A DNA stretch of 6,559 nucleotides from the NCBI GenBank assembly GCA_020629335.1, contig JAHDDN010000304.1, forward strand, positions 1-6,559, in the 5' to 3' direction. The DNA comes from Chitinophagales bacterium (GTDB lineage Bacteria; Bacteroidota; Bacteroidia; Chitinophagales; UBA2359). Each line of letters begins with the position of its first letter. Position 1 is the stretch's first letter. Shown here piece by piece: positions 1-6,530 of the stretch. The notes under the pieces were generated by a model. It saw nothing but the letters and a program-made list of their open reading frames with translations. It was not told the origin of the DNA and ran no database searches. The translations under genes were made by a program, and so were the position numbers.

Positions 1-13
1 ATTAGAAGTGATC

Positions 14-45
14 GCAAGCGATTGAAGGCGCCTTCTATTGCTTGT
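14..45. repeat. Long inverted repeat after hemJ (possible terminator or REP-like palindrome)
   Basis: Positions 15-27 pair with 32-44 around a GCGC centre. The core GAAGGCGCCTTC (24-35) is a perfect palindrome. The rest of the arms has one T/T mismatch (23/36) and one G/T pair (20/39); a further G/T pair (14/45) extends the stem. A second, smaller palindrome, ATCGC-AA-GCGAT (11-22), overlaps the left arm. It begins about 30 bases after the hemJ stop, where a transcript end is expected, but no T-run follows on either strand, so it is not a classical intrinsic terminator. The G/T pair favours folding as plus-strand RNA, because the minus strand has an A/C mismatch there. Bases 1-74 show no convincing gene. 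A plus-strand gene could end at TGA 23-25 or 55-57, but too little is visible to tell. Confidence 0.6.
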
Positions 46-74
46 CCGCAGTTATGATATAGGAGTTTGATCCG

Positions 75-605
75 TTAAGATTTTGTTCTAATAGATTGAT
101 AGATTCTAATGGCTGACATAAGGACTACTACAAATAGTAGTAGTCCTATCAGGCCATAAAGTAAGCTGATATTTTGTTTAACAACCACTAACATAACGAC
201 TGCTACGAGTATGACTGTAGGAAATTCATTCCAGAGTCGTAATTGATTACTGGTGATTGAAAAGTTTCCTTTTTTTTGTTGTTTATAAATATGGTGAAGA
301 GAGAATTGATATAAAAACAAGGCAAAGACGAATACTAACTTTAGGCTTAACCAAGTGGGAAAGCTATTATAGTTAGTTAGGAGCCAAGTACCAAAAATGA
401 GGGTCAATATGGCAGAGGGCCAAGTGATGCCGTAGTGAAGACGGCTGATCATAATCGAAAATTGTTCTGTAAGGATCGTTCTTTTGGGCTCTTCTTTGTC
501 TTGAGCTTCTCTATTATAAACGAATAGCCTTACGAGGTAGAACATGCCGCTAAACCAAGTTACCACAAATATAATGTGTAGTGCTTTTATGTAAAGAAAG
601 GTCAT
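75..605 (-). CDS. hemJ: Protoporphyrinogen IX oxidase, HemJ type (integral membrane)
   Basis: 176 residues, very hydrophobic. HemJ oxidises protoporphyrinogen IX to protoporphyrin IX in the membrane and replaces HemG or HemY in many bacteria. Evidence: the N-terminal motif YIKALHIIFVVTWFSGMFYL, with the family's conserved His (H10) in helix 1; RLHYGITWPSAILTLIFG (55-72); the conserved Lys (K89) in WLSLKL of helix 3; and RLWNEFPT (123-130). Predicted membrane segments are about 5-27, 57-77, 84-105, 128-143 and 148-168. Short family members have four helices of about 140-150 residues, so the fifth helix is a C-terminal extension, which I believe is common in Bacteroidota. The charged loop 31-42 is probably cytoplasmic. 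The start overlaps the hemH stop by one base (TAATG). Position next to ferrochelatase, with no hemG or hemY in the cluster, supports the call over a generic CopD-like protein. Confidence 0.93.
   Translation of the reverse strand: MTFLYIKALHIIFVVTWFSGMFYLVRLFVYNREAQDKEEPKRTILTEQFSIMISRLHYGITWPSAILTLIFGTWLLTNYNSFPTWLSLKLVFVFALFLYQFSLHHIYKQQKKGNFSITSNQLRLWNEFPTVILVAVVMLVVVKQNISLLYGLIGLLLFVVVLMSAIRIYQSIRTKS
121..147 (-). other. Perfect 11-bp hairpin inside the 3' end of hemJ
   Basis: AGGACTACTAC (121-131) and GTAGTAGTCCT (137-147) are exact reverse complements separated by the five bases 132-136. The structure lies within codons 153-162 of hemJ, which write the Leu/Val run of the fifth membrane helix, about 45 bases before the stop. 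It could fold in the mRNA and slow ribosomes or protect the 3' end of the transcript. The repetitive CTA and GTA codons also offer a simple composition-based explanation. The sequence shows the structure; any role is inference. Confidence 0.5.
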
Positions 606-1621
606 TATCGCTTATTGATAATTTTGTGCATAGCACTTATCCAAGTTGGATTTTCATTTAGACAAGGAATTGGTTGGAGATGATCTCCTCCAGATTCTTC
701 GAATGTTTCTTTCCCTTCGATATTGATTTCCTCCAATGTTTCTAAGCAATCACTAACAAAGGCTGGGCATACGATCAATAGTTTTTTGATTCCTTTTTTG
801 GGAAGTGTTTGAAGCATATATTCGGTGCTTGGTTCCAACCATTTGTCAGGGCCTAAACGAGATTGAAAACAAATGCTATATTTCTCCTTTGGGATATTTA
901 ATTTTTCTGCTACCAGATTGGAAGTTTTTACGACCTGATGTCTATAACAATAGGCGTGAGCTTCGGAGTTTTTATTACAACAATCCTCTACATTTAAACA
1001 ATGTTTTTTAGTGATATCTGATTTTTTAATGTGTCTTTCAGGTATTCCATGATAGCTGAAAAGAATGTGATCATATTCTTTTTTTAGGTGTGGTTCAATG
1101 CTTTCACTTAAGGCATCGATATAATCCTCGTCATCATAGAAGGGGTCTATGGTGTTTATTTTGAAGGAATATTTTTTTTGCTCATAATGATTGAGCACAT
1201 GTTGAACAGCCGTTTCATAGCTACTCATGGCATAGTGTGGATATAGTGGGAATAGTATTAATTCTTCCAGATTCGGATGCTCTTTTTGTATTTGATCCAT
1301 TACATCAGAGGGCTTAGGAACAGCATACCTCATGCACATATAGACGGGCAGATTGGTTTCTTTGGCCAACAGTTTGGTGAGTTGTTCTGTATAGTGGACG
1401 AGCGGAGAGCCGTTATCTGTCCAAATACTTTTATACTTCTCAGCTGATTTGGGTGCTCTAAATCGGGTGATGATTCCCCTGACTAATAAATATCGTAGGG
1501 GGTAGGCTATGTCGATGACTCTTTTATCCATTAGGAATTCGTCTAGGTAGGTTTTGACATCTTCTACTTTGGTGGAGGATGGAGAGCCTAAATTGATGAG
1601 TAGTATTGCTTTATTATTCAT
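605..1621 (-). CDS. hemH: Ferrochelatase with cysteine-rich insert
   Basis: 338 residues, normal for bacterial protoporphyrin ferrochelatase. It inserts Fe2+ into protoporphyrin IX to make heme. Family landmarks are LLINLGSPSS (7-16), the YLDEFLMD segment (25-32), GSPLVHYT (71-78), FPLYPHYAMSSYET (124-137), the catalytic histidine H191 in FSYHGIPERH, CFQSRLGPDKWLEPST (251-266), and the acidic stretch SDCLETLEEI (290-299) with the conserved glutamates. Between the active-site His and the YRHQ motif lies a cluster of four cysteines, C208, C214, C215 and C225, described separately. No membrane segment is evident; cytosolic or peripheral-membrane location is expected. The last base of its TAA stop is the first base of the hemJ ATG, coupling it to the enzyme that makes its substrate. 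The 11-base leader before the start lacks a Shine-Dalgarno motif. Confidence 0.98.
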   Translation of the reverse strand: MNNKAILLINLGSPSSTKVEDVKTYLDEFLMDKRVIDIAYPLRYLLVRGIITRFRAPKSAEKYKSIWTDNGSPLVHYTEQLTKLLAKETNLPVYMCMRYAVPKPSDVMDQIQKEHPNLEELILFPLYPHYAMSSYETAVQHVLNHYEQKKYSFKINTIDPFYDDEDYIDALSESIEPHLKKEYDHILFSYHGIPERHIKKSDITKKHCLNVEDCCNKNSEAHAYCYRHQVVKTSNLVAEKLNIPKEKYSICFQSRLGPDKWLEPSTEYMLQTLPKKGIKKLLIVCPAFVSDCLETLEEINIEGKETFEESGGDHLQPIPCLNENPTWISAMHKIINKR

Positions 1622-1632
1622 AGTTGGGAGGT

Positions 1633-2919
1633 TTATTTTTCAAATGATTGGGCTGCTTTAATTGTTTTTTCTATTTCCTTATCAGTCAATGCCTTGCTGA
1701 TGAACCAAGTTTCATAAGCTGAAGGTGGCAAATAAACGCCATTATTGAGCATGTGATGGAAGAACTTTTTAAAGCGATCAATATCACAGTTTTTGGCGGT
1801 TTCAAAATCAACTACTGCATGTTCTGCGAAGTGGATACTCATCATGCTTCCCTCTTGGTTAATAGTATGAGGGATGCTTTTTTGGGTGAGTATATTAGCC
1901 ATTTCGGTTTTGATTGTTTGAGTAGTCTTCGCGATATTGTCATAAATTTCTGGCTGATTTTTTAGTATACTCAAAGTCGTAAAACCTGCAGCAACAGCTA
2001 ATGGGTTTCCACTTAATGTCCCAGCTTGGTATACTTGACCAAGTGGGGCGATGTGCTCCATGATTTCTTGTTTTCCTCCAAATGCTCCAATGGGCATTCC
2101 ACCACCAATAACTTTTCCATAGGTTACTAGGTCGGCCTCTACATTATATAATTCTTGTACGCCGCCTGGTGCTAATCTAAAGCCTGTCATGACTTCATCA
2201 AAGATTAGTAAGGCATTATATTCATCACATAATTTTCTTAGTCCTTCTAAGAAGCCTTTTTTAGGAGGAATACAACCCATATTTCCAGCAACAGGCTCAA
2301 TGATAATGGCAGCCATATCCTCTGCATTTTCTGCCATTATCTTGCTTACTTGCTCTAAGTCATTAAAAGGGGCAATGAGTGTATCTTGTGCGGCACCTTT
2401 GGTGACTCCTGGTACATTTTGGATATTGAAGGTAGCCAGTCCACTGCCTGCTTTTACTAAGAAAGCATCCGCATGTCCGTGATAACAACCCTCAAATTTG
2501 ATGAATTTATTCTTCTTAGTGTAGCCTCTTGCTAATCGAATAGCACTCATACACGCCTCTGTGCCACTGCAAACAAGTCTGACTAAATCTACTTTAGTAA
2601 TTTCGCAGATTAATTCAGCAATATTGATTTCTTCTAATGTCGGGGTGCCGAAGCTGATCGCATCTTCTACTTTTTCCTTAATGGCTTGGATGACCTCATC
2701 ATGGCCATGTCCTAATATCATCGGCCCCCATGAGTTAATATAATCTATGTAGGCGTTATTGTCGAAGTCATATAAATAAGCTCCTTTGGCTTTTTGTATA
2801 AATATAGGATCTCCGCCTACACTTTTAAAAGCTCGGACAGGAGAGTTGACCCCTCCAGGGATATATTTATTAGCTTTTACAAAAAGCTCCGTGCTAGTTG
2901 TTTTATTATTAGTATTCAT
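1633..2919 (-). CDS. hemL: Glutamate-1-semialdehyde 2,1-aminomutase
   Basis: 428 residues, the usual length. This PLP-dependent, class-III aminotransferase-fold enzyme converts glutamate-1-semialdehyde to 5-aminolevulinate, the last step of the C5 pathway. It therefore implies a glutamyl-tRNA reductase (HemA) elsewhere. Diagnostic elements are the N-terminal IPGGVNSPVRAF (20-31), the phosphate-binding SGTEACMSAIRLARG (118-132), FEGCYHGHAD (142-151), the cofactor motif IFDEVMTGFR (239-248), and the Schiff-base lysine K269 in TYGKVIGGGMPIGAFGGK. The glycine-rich VYQAGTLSGNP segment at 297-306 is also typical, and GVNSPVRAF separates the protein from ordinary ornithine/acetylornithine aminotransferases. 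A Cys (C117) precedes SGTEA where Asn is common; this looks like natural variation. The gene lies 8 bases after hemB and 11 before hemH. Confidence 0.98.
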   Translation of the reverse strand: MNTNNKTTSTELFVKANKYIPGGVNSPVRAFKSVGGDPIFIQKAKGAYLYDFDNNAYIDYINSWGPMILGHGHDEVIQAIKEKVEDAISFGTPTLEEINIAELICEITKVDLVRLVCSGTEACMSAIRLARGYTKKNKFIKFEGCYHGHADAFLVKAGSGLATFNIQNVPGVTKGAAQDTLIAPFNDLEQVSKIMAENAEDMAAIIIEPVAGNMGCIPPKKGFLEGLRKLCDEYNALLIFDEVMTGFRLAPGGVQELYNVEADLVTYGKVIGGGMPIGAFGGKQEIMEHIAPLGQVYQAGTLSGNPLAVAAGFTTLSILKNQPEIYDNIAKTTQTIKTEMANILTQKSIPHTINQEGSMMSIHFAEHAVVDFETAKNCDIDRFKKFFHHMLNNGVYLPPSAYETWFISKALTDKEIEKTIKAAQSFEK

Positions 2920-2927
2920 TTGATTAT

Positions 2928-3896
2928 TTATCGAATTAATTGAGCGATATCTTTAGCATAATAGGTTGCAATAAGATTGGCTCCTGCTCTTTTGATGGAA
3001 GTAAATATTTCCATGATGGCTTGTGCTTCATTTATCCATCCTTTTTCAGCGGCGGCTTTAATCATGGCATATTCACCACTTACATGATAAGCACTAATAG
3101 GGATATTCACTATTTCGCTGACATCTCGGATAATATCTAAATAAGATAAGGCTGGTTTGATCATGACAATATCAGCTCCTTCTTGCACATCTAATAATAT
3201 TTCTCTTAAAGCAGCCTTCTTATTAGCGGGGTTCATTTGATAAGTCTTCTTATCTCCAAAGCCTGGGCTAGAGTCTAAAGCATCTCTAAAAGGGCCGTAA
3301 AAGCAAGAAGCGTATTTAGCACTATAGCTCATGATACCAGTATCAGAGTGTCCATTATTTTCTAATGCATTTCTGATCGCTAATACCCTACCGTCCATCA
3401 TATCGCTTGGTGCCACCATGTCTACACCTGCTTTGGCATGAGAGAGAGCCATTTCGCTTAATACTTTCACGCTTTCATCATTAATAATCTTATTGTTTTT
3501 GACTAAGCCATCATGTCCATGAATAGAATAAGGATCTAATGCGACATCAGACATAATACACATTTCTGGAACGGCCTCTTTAATAGCTTTGATACTTCTT
3601 TGCATCAGGCCATCGGGATTAAGTGCCTCACTAGCTCGTTCATTTTTTAGCTCATTGGGGCATTTAGCGAAAAGCAATACCGATTGTATGCCTAATTCAT
3701 ATAATTCCTTCACCTCAATGATCGTCAAATCAATACTTCTTCTGAAGTAGCCTTTTAAAGAAGGAATAGCTTCGCTAATTCCTTTGCCTTCTACAATAAA
3801 AAGAGGTGCGATGAAGTCATAAGGTGTTAGTATGGTTTCCTGAACCATATTTCTCATAGCTTTAGAGGCTCTTAGTATTCTTGGTCTTTGAATCAT
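2928..3896 (-). CDS. hemB: Porphobilinogen synthase (5-aminolevulinate dehydratase), non-zinc Asp type
   Basis: 322 residues, normal length. It condenses two 5-aminolevulinates to porphobilinogen in the cytosol; the family forms a homo-octamer of TIM barrels. Both Schiff-base lysines are present: K194 in YSAKYASCFYGPFRDA and K247 in VMIKPALSYLD, with the lid-region segment MVAPSDMMDGR at 160-170. The metal-binding segment reads DVALDPYSIHGHDG (117-130). The three cysteines of zinc enzymes such as those of E. coli and human are replaced by A119, D121 and D129. This matches the Asp-rich class of Pseudomonas and plants, which lacks catalytic zinc and is usually Mg-stimulated. The gene starts 9 bases after hemF and ends 8 bases before hemL. 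Its upstream leader is only A/T-rich. Although hemB acts early in the pathway, it sits after hemF here. Confidence 0.98.
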   Translation of the reverse strand: MIQRPRILRASKAMRNMVQETILTPYDFIAPLFIVEGKGISEAIPSLKGYFRRSIDLTIIEVKELYELGIQSVLLFAKCPNELKNERASEALNPDGLMQRSIKAIKEAVPEMCIMSDVALDPYSIHGHDGLVKNNKIINDESVKVLSEMALSHAKAGVDMVAPSDMMDGRVLAIRNALENNGHSDTGIMSYSAKYASCFYGPFRDALDSSPGFGDKKTYQMNPANKKAALREILLDVQEGADIVMIKPALSYLDIIRDVSEIVNIPISAYHVSGEYAMIKAAAEKGWINEAQAIMEIFTSIKRAGANLIATYYAKDIAQLIR

Positions 3897-3905
3897 TTTA
3901 TTTAT

Positions 3906-4817
3906 TTATACCCAGTTTTTAGGTGATTTTAAAACTTGTATCAGTTTAGCTTCCTCAGAACCTGTTTCAGCTATATGATTGTATTCCCATCTTACGCTTG
4001 GAGGGAGGCTCATTAAGATAGATTCAATTCTTCCATTGGTTTTTAAGCCGAAAAGGGTGCCCTTATCATGAATGAGATTGAATTCAACATATCGCCCTCT
4101 TCTTATTTCTTGCCAATTTTTGTGATTTGAATCATACGGTATATCCTTTCTTTTTTGCATGATAGGAAGATAGCCATCTAAGAAGTTTTCGCCAGCCTTT
4201 TTTACAAAATCAAAGAATAAACTAATTTGATGTTTCTCGTTGGTTTTTAAATAATCAAAGAAAAGGCCCCCTATGCCTCTGGCTTCTCCTCTGTGATGGT
4301 TATGGAAATATTGATCGCAAGCCATTTTGTATTTAGGAAAGAAGTCAAAATCGAACTCATCACAAACGTTTTTATTGACTTGATGAAAATGAATGGCATC
4401 TTCATCAAATAAGTAGTAAGGAGTTAAATCTGATCCACCTCCAAACCACTGATCGACTATTTCTCCTTCTTTATTGAATAATTCAAAATAGCGATAGTTA
4501 GCATGTACAGTAGGCACAAAAGGATTAATAGGATGAATAACTAGAGACAGCCCACAAGCAAAAAAGCGACTGTGTTCTACGCCTAATTTTTTTTGCATGA
4601 TCTCAGGTAAATTCCCATGTACAACAGAAGTATTGACTCCTCCTTTTTCAATGACTCCTCCATTACTAATGATGCGTGTTTTTCCACCGCCCCCACCAGG
4701 CCTTTCCCATTTATCTTCAATGAATTTTGCTTTCCCATCTTCTAATTCAAAGGCTTCACATATTTTATCTTGCAAAGTGTGAATAAATTCGATAAAATCC
4801 TTTTGATAACTTCTCAT
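3906..4817 (-). CDS. hemF: Oxygen-dependent coproporphyrinogen-III oxidase
   Basis: 303 residues from the start chosen here. It oxidatively decarboxylates two propionates of coproporphyrinogen III to vinyls, giving protoporphyrinogen IX and using O2. Visible motifs include the glycine-rich WERPGGGGGKTR (about 37-48), HPINPFVPTVHAN (95-107), WFGGGSDLTPYY (124-135), the family signature around HHRGEARGIGGLFFD (174-188), GRYVEFNLIHDKGTLFGL (241-258) and GRIESILMSLPP (262-273). The reading frame stays open upstream to an ATG at 4865, which would overlap hemE by 44 bases. The ATG at 4817 places the LQD motif as far from the N-terminus as in E. coli HemF and leaves a 4-base gap after hemE. An ATG at 4829 (307 residues, 8-base overlap) is the alternative. 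None of them has a Shine-Dalgarno motif. Use of HemF rather than a radical-SAM HemN suggests an aerobic lifestyle. Confidence 0.97.
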   Translation of the reverse strand: MRSYQKDFIEFIHTLQDKICEAFELEDGKAKFIEDKWERPGGGGGKTRIISNGGVIEKGGVNTSVVHGNLPEIMQKKLGVEHSRFFACGLSLVIHPINPFVPTVHANYRYFELFNKEGEIVDQWFGGGSDLTPYYLFDEDAIHFHQVNKNVCDEFDFDFFPKYKMACDQYFHNHHRGEARGIGGLFFDYLKTNEKHQISLFFDFVKKAGENFLDGYLPIMQKRKDIPYDSNHKNWQEIRRGRYVEFNLIHDKGTLFGLKTNGRIESILMSLPPSVRWEYNHIAETGSEEAKLIQVLKSPKNWV

Positions 4818-4821
4818 AATT

Positions 4822-5847
4822 TTAGGCATTATAACTTTTGACGGCATCGACAAATGCCTTAGCATGATCTACAGGTATATTGGGTAAGATTCCATGTCCT
4901 AAATTAGCGATGTATCTTTGTGTCCCAAAAGCATCCAACATCTCATGAGTTGCTTGAGTGATTTTTGGAATTGGCATCAGCAGCTTATTAGGGTCAAAGT
5001 TTCCTTGGAGTGTGATATTGTTATTAGTTATCTTTCGGGCCATTGCTGGTGTTAAGCACCAGTCGATACCAATTGCCGAGGCACTTCCTTTACTTAAGTC
5101 TTCTAATGCGTACCAGCTTCCTTTAGGAAATAAAATGACAGGAGCATGAGAGCTTAGTTCATTAGCAATCTTTTCCATGTAAGGTTGAGAGAATATTTTA
5201 AAGTCATCAGGAGAAAGTAAACCACTCCAGCTATCAAAAACCTGAATGACATCTGCTCCAGCTTCTACTTGTTTTTTGAGGTAAGCTATAGTAGAATCAG
5301 TGATAATGTCTAATAGTTGAGCAGCCAAGTCAGGCTTTGAAAAACAAAACTGTTTAGCTTTGTCAAAGGTTTTGCTTCCTTTACCCTGTATCATATAGCA
5401 GAGTATGGTAAATGGTGCACCAGCAAATCCAATCAAGGGAGCTCTATTATTGAGTCCTTGCTTGGTTAATTTAATGGCATCATAAACGTGTTCTAACTTC
5501 TCGGCAGCCTCAGCAGGACTGGCTAAATTGAGAATGTCTTGCTGATTTTCAATTGTTTTAGGTAGAAATGGCCCCATCTTTTCTATCAATTGAACCTCTA
5601 GTCCTAAAGCCTTTGGAATAACTAATATATCAGAGAATAGAATGGCTGCATCTACCCCTATAATGTCGATTGGTTGTAAAGTGATTTCACAAGCCAATTC
5701 AGGAGTTTCCACACGAGTGAAAAAATCATATTTTCGACGTATAACCATGTATTCAGGAAGGTATCTTCCTGCTTGTCTCATCATCCATACAGGAGGACGT
5801 TCTACTTGTTCGCCTTTCAAAGCTTTTAATAATAAATGTTCTGTCAT
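4822..5847 (-). CDS. hemE: Uroporphyrinogen decarboxylase
   Basis: 341 residues, normal length. It removes the four acetate carboxyls of uroporphyrinogen III to give coproporphyrinogen III, without a cofactor, in the cytosol. Both family signatures are present: [16 protein letters not shown] (18-33), with the substrate-binding arginines R24 and R28, and GFAGAPFT (140-147). Other expected active-site residues are the essential Asp in LFSDIL (D73), Y151, S206 in DSWSG, and H318 in NLGHGI near the C-terminus. By family knowledge the enzyme works as a homodimer of TIM barrels. The start at 5847 gives the usual short N-terminus ([13 protein letters not shown]) and overlaps the hemD stop as ATGA, so coupled translation is likely. 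The TAA stop lies four bases before the preferred hemF start. Nothing looks damaged. Confidence 0.98.
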   Translation of the reverse strand: MTEHLLLKALKGEQVERPPVWMMRQAGRYLPEYMVIRRKYDFFTRVETPELACEITLQPIDIIGVDAAILFSDILVIPKALGLEVQLIEKMGPFLPKTIENQQDILNLASPAEAAEKLEHVYDAIKLTKQGLNNRAPLIGFAGAPFTILCYMIQGKGSKTFDKAKQFCFSKPDLAAQLLDIITDSTIAYLKKQVEAGADVIQVFDSWSGLLSPDDFKIFSQPYMEKIANELSSHAPVILFPKGSWYALEDLSKGSASAIGIDWCLTPAMARKITNNNITLQGNFDPNKLLMPIPKITQATHEMLDAFGTQRYIANLGHGILPNIPVDHAKAFVDAVKSYNA

Positions 5848-6530
5848 TGGTAAAAATTAATTACTTGTTCTACTGTACTATTAATACTTGCCTCCTTTGG
5901 GTGTTGCACATTTAGATAGCCTAATTGCTTAGCATAATTACTTGTTGTAGGCCCAATACAAAAGATCGGCAAATCTATAGCTATTGTGTTTTTTAGTAAA
6001 AAGGCATCTAATTGAGAAGGGCTAAAAATCATTAGTCCTTCATAAGTTTTTTCTATTTTATGTGCGATTGTTTTTTTTTGATATACTTCTAAAGTGTTAA
6101 CAAGTATATTATTTGAAACGGTAATTTCATAGAGTTCTTTACGTCTCATTTGCGTGCTACAATGGAGTAAGTAAGTAGCTTTTTTTTTGATTATTTTTTT
6201 AGCTAATGCTTTGCCCGAAGGAGCTAATCCGACCAGATTAAACTGGGCCTCTAAAGCGATTTTAGCTGTCTTCCCATCAATAACAAAACAATCTTTCTGA
6301 ATTAAATCTATTTGGTAAGTATTGATGTTTTTTAAAACTGCGTTGACAGCATTAGCACTAGTGAAAACCAAAGGGCACTTATTGTCTCGAAGTGTTGTAG
6401 CAATCTCATTATTGATAATAGATTTGATCAGTAAAAAATCAAAATCAATAATTTCTAAATTATCAAGAGCAGCTTTTCTTTTGAATTTTGCATCGATTTT
6501 TTTAGTACAAATGATACGTTTTTTACTCAT
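5844..6530 (-). CDS. hemD: Uroporphyrinogen-III synthase
   Basis: 228 residues, close to the usual size of about 230-260. The cytosolic enzyme closes hydroxymethylbilane into uroporphyrinogen III while inverting ring D. This family is poorly conserved, but its landmarks are visible: [11 protein letters not shown] (55-65), the LEVYQ segment with the conserved-position Tyr at about 150, FSPSQLDAF (169-177) and the ligand-loop motif [15 protein letters not shown] (191-205). These fit the two-lobed HemD fold. The product is unusually rich in lysine written as AAA, giving two runs of nine A on the coding strand (positions 6180-6188 and 6071-6079). The start ATG overlaps the preceding stop, and the TGA stop overlaps the hemE ATG by four bases, so translation is probably coupled at both ends. 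No Shine-Dalgarno motif is present. The call is supported by position between the putative hemC tail and hemE as well as by sequence. Confidence 0.9.
   Translation of the reverse strand: MSKKRIICTKKIDAKFKRKAALDNLEIIDFDFLLIKSIINNEIATTLRDNKCPLVFTSANAVNAVLKNINTYQIDLIQKDCFVIDGKTAKIALEAQFNLVGLAPSGKALAKKIIKKKATYLLHCSTQMRRKELYEITVSNNILVNTLEVYQKKTIAHKIEKTYEGLMIFSPSQLDAFLLKNTIAIDLPIFCIGPTTSNYAKQLGYLNVQHPKEASINSTVEQVINFYQ

Noticed and set aside
1..74. In-frame continuation after the hemJ stop: 24 open codons on the minus strand, suggesting readthrough or a remnant gene
   Set aside because: A short open stretch of this length arises easily by chance, it has no start codon, and the inverted repeat explains much of its sequence. 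I could not match it to a family.
566..573. TATATTTG on the minus strand, matching the Bacteroidota -7 promoter motif (TAnnTTTG)
   Set aside because: No TTTG element is found at the expected distance upstream, and it lies inside the hemJ coding region where a promoter would drive no known gene.
75..605. Alternative reading of hemJ as a copper-resistance (CopD-like) membrane protein
   Set aside because: The conserved His in helix 1, Lys in helix 3 and adjacency to hemH fit HemJ better. The CopD label is a common database synonym for this family.
1622..1632. Leader of hemH contains ACCTCC, identical to the anti-Shine-Dalgarno core of 16S rRNA
   Set aside because: It is in the orientation that cannot pair with the ribosome, and no pairing partner for autoregulation is evident nearby. 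Probably coincidence.
2189..2482. A 97-codon open frame on the plus strand
   Set aside because: It lies wholly antisense within hemL, which has a full set of family motifs, and shows no recognisable protein features. The other plus-strand frames (for example 805-1011, 1753-1965, 4597-4782, 5642-5860, 6322-6534) are shadows for the same reason.
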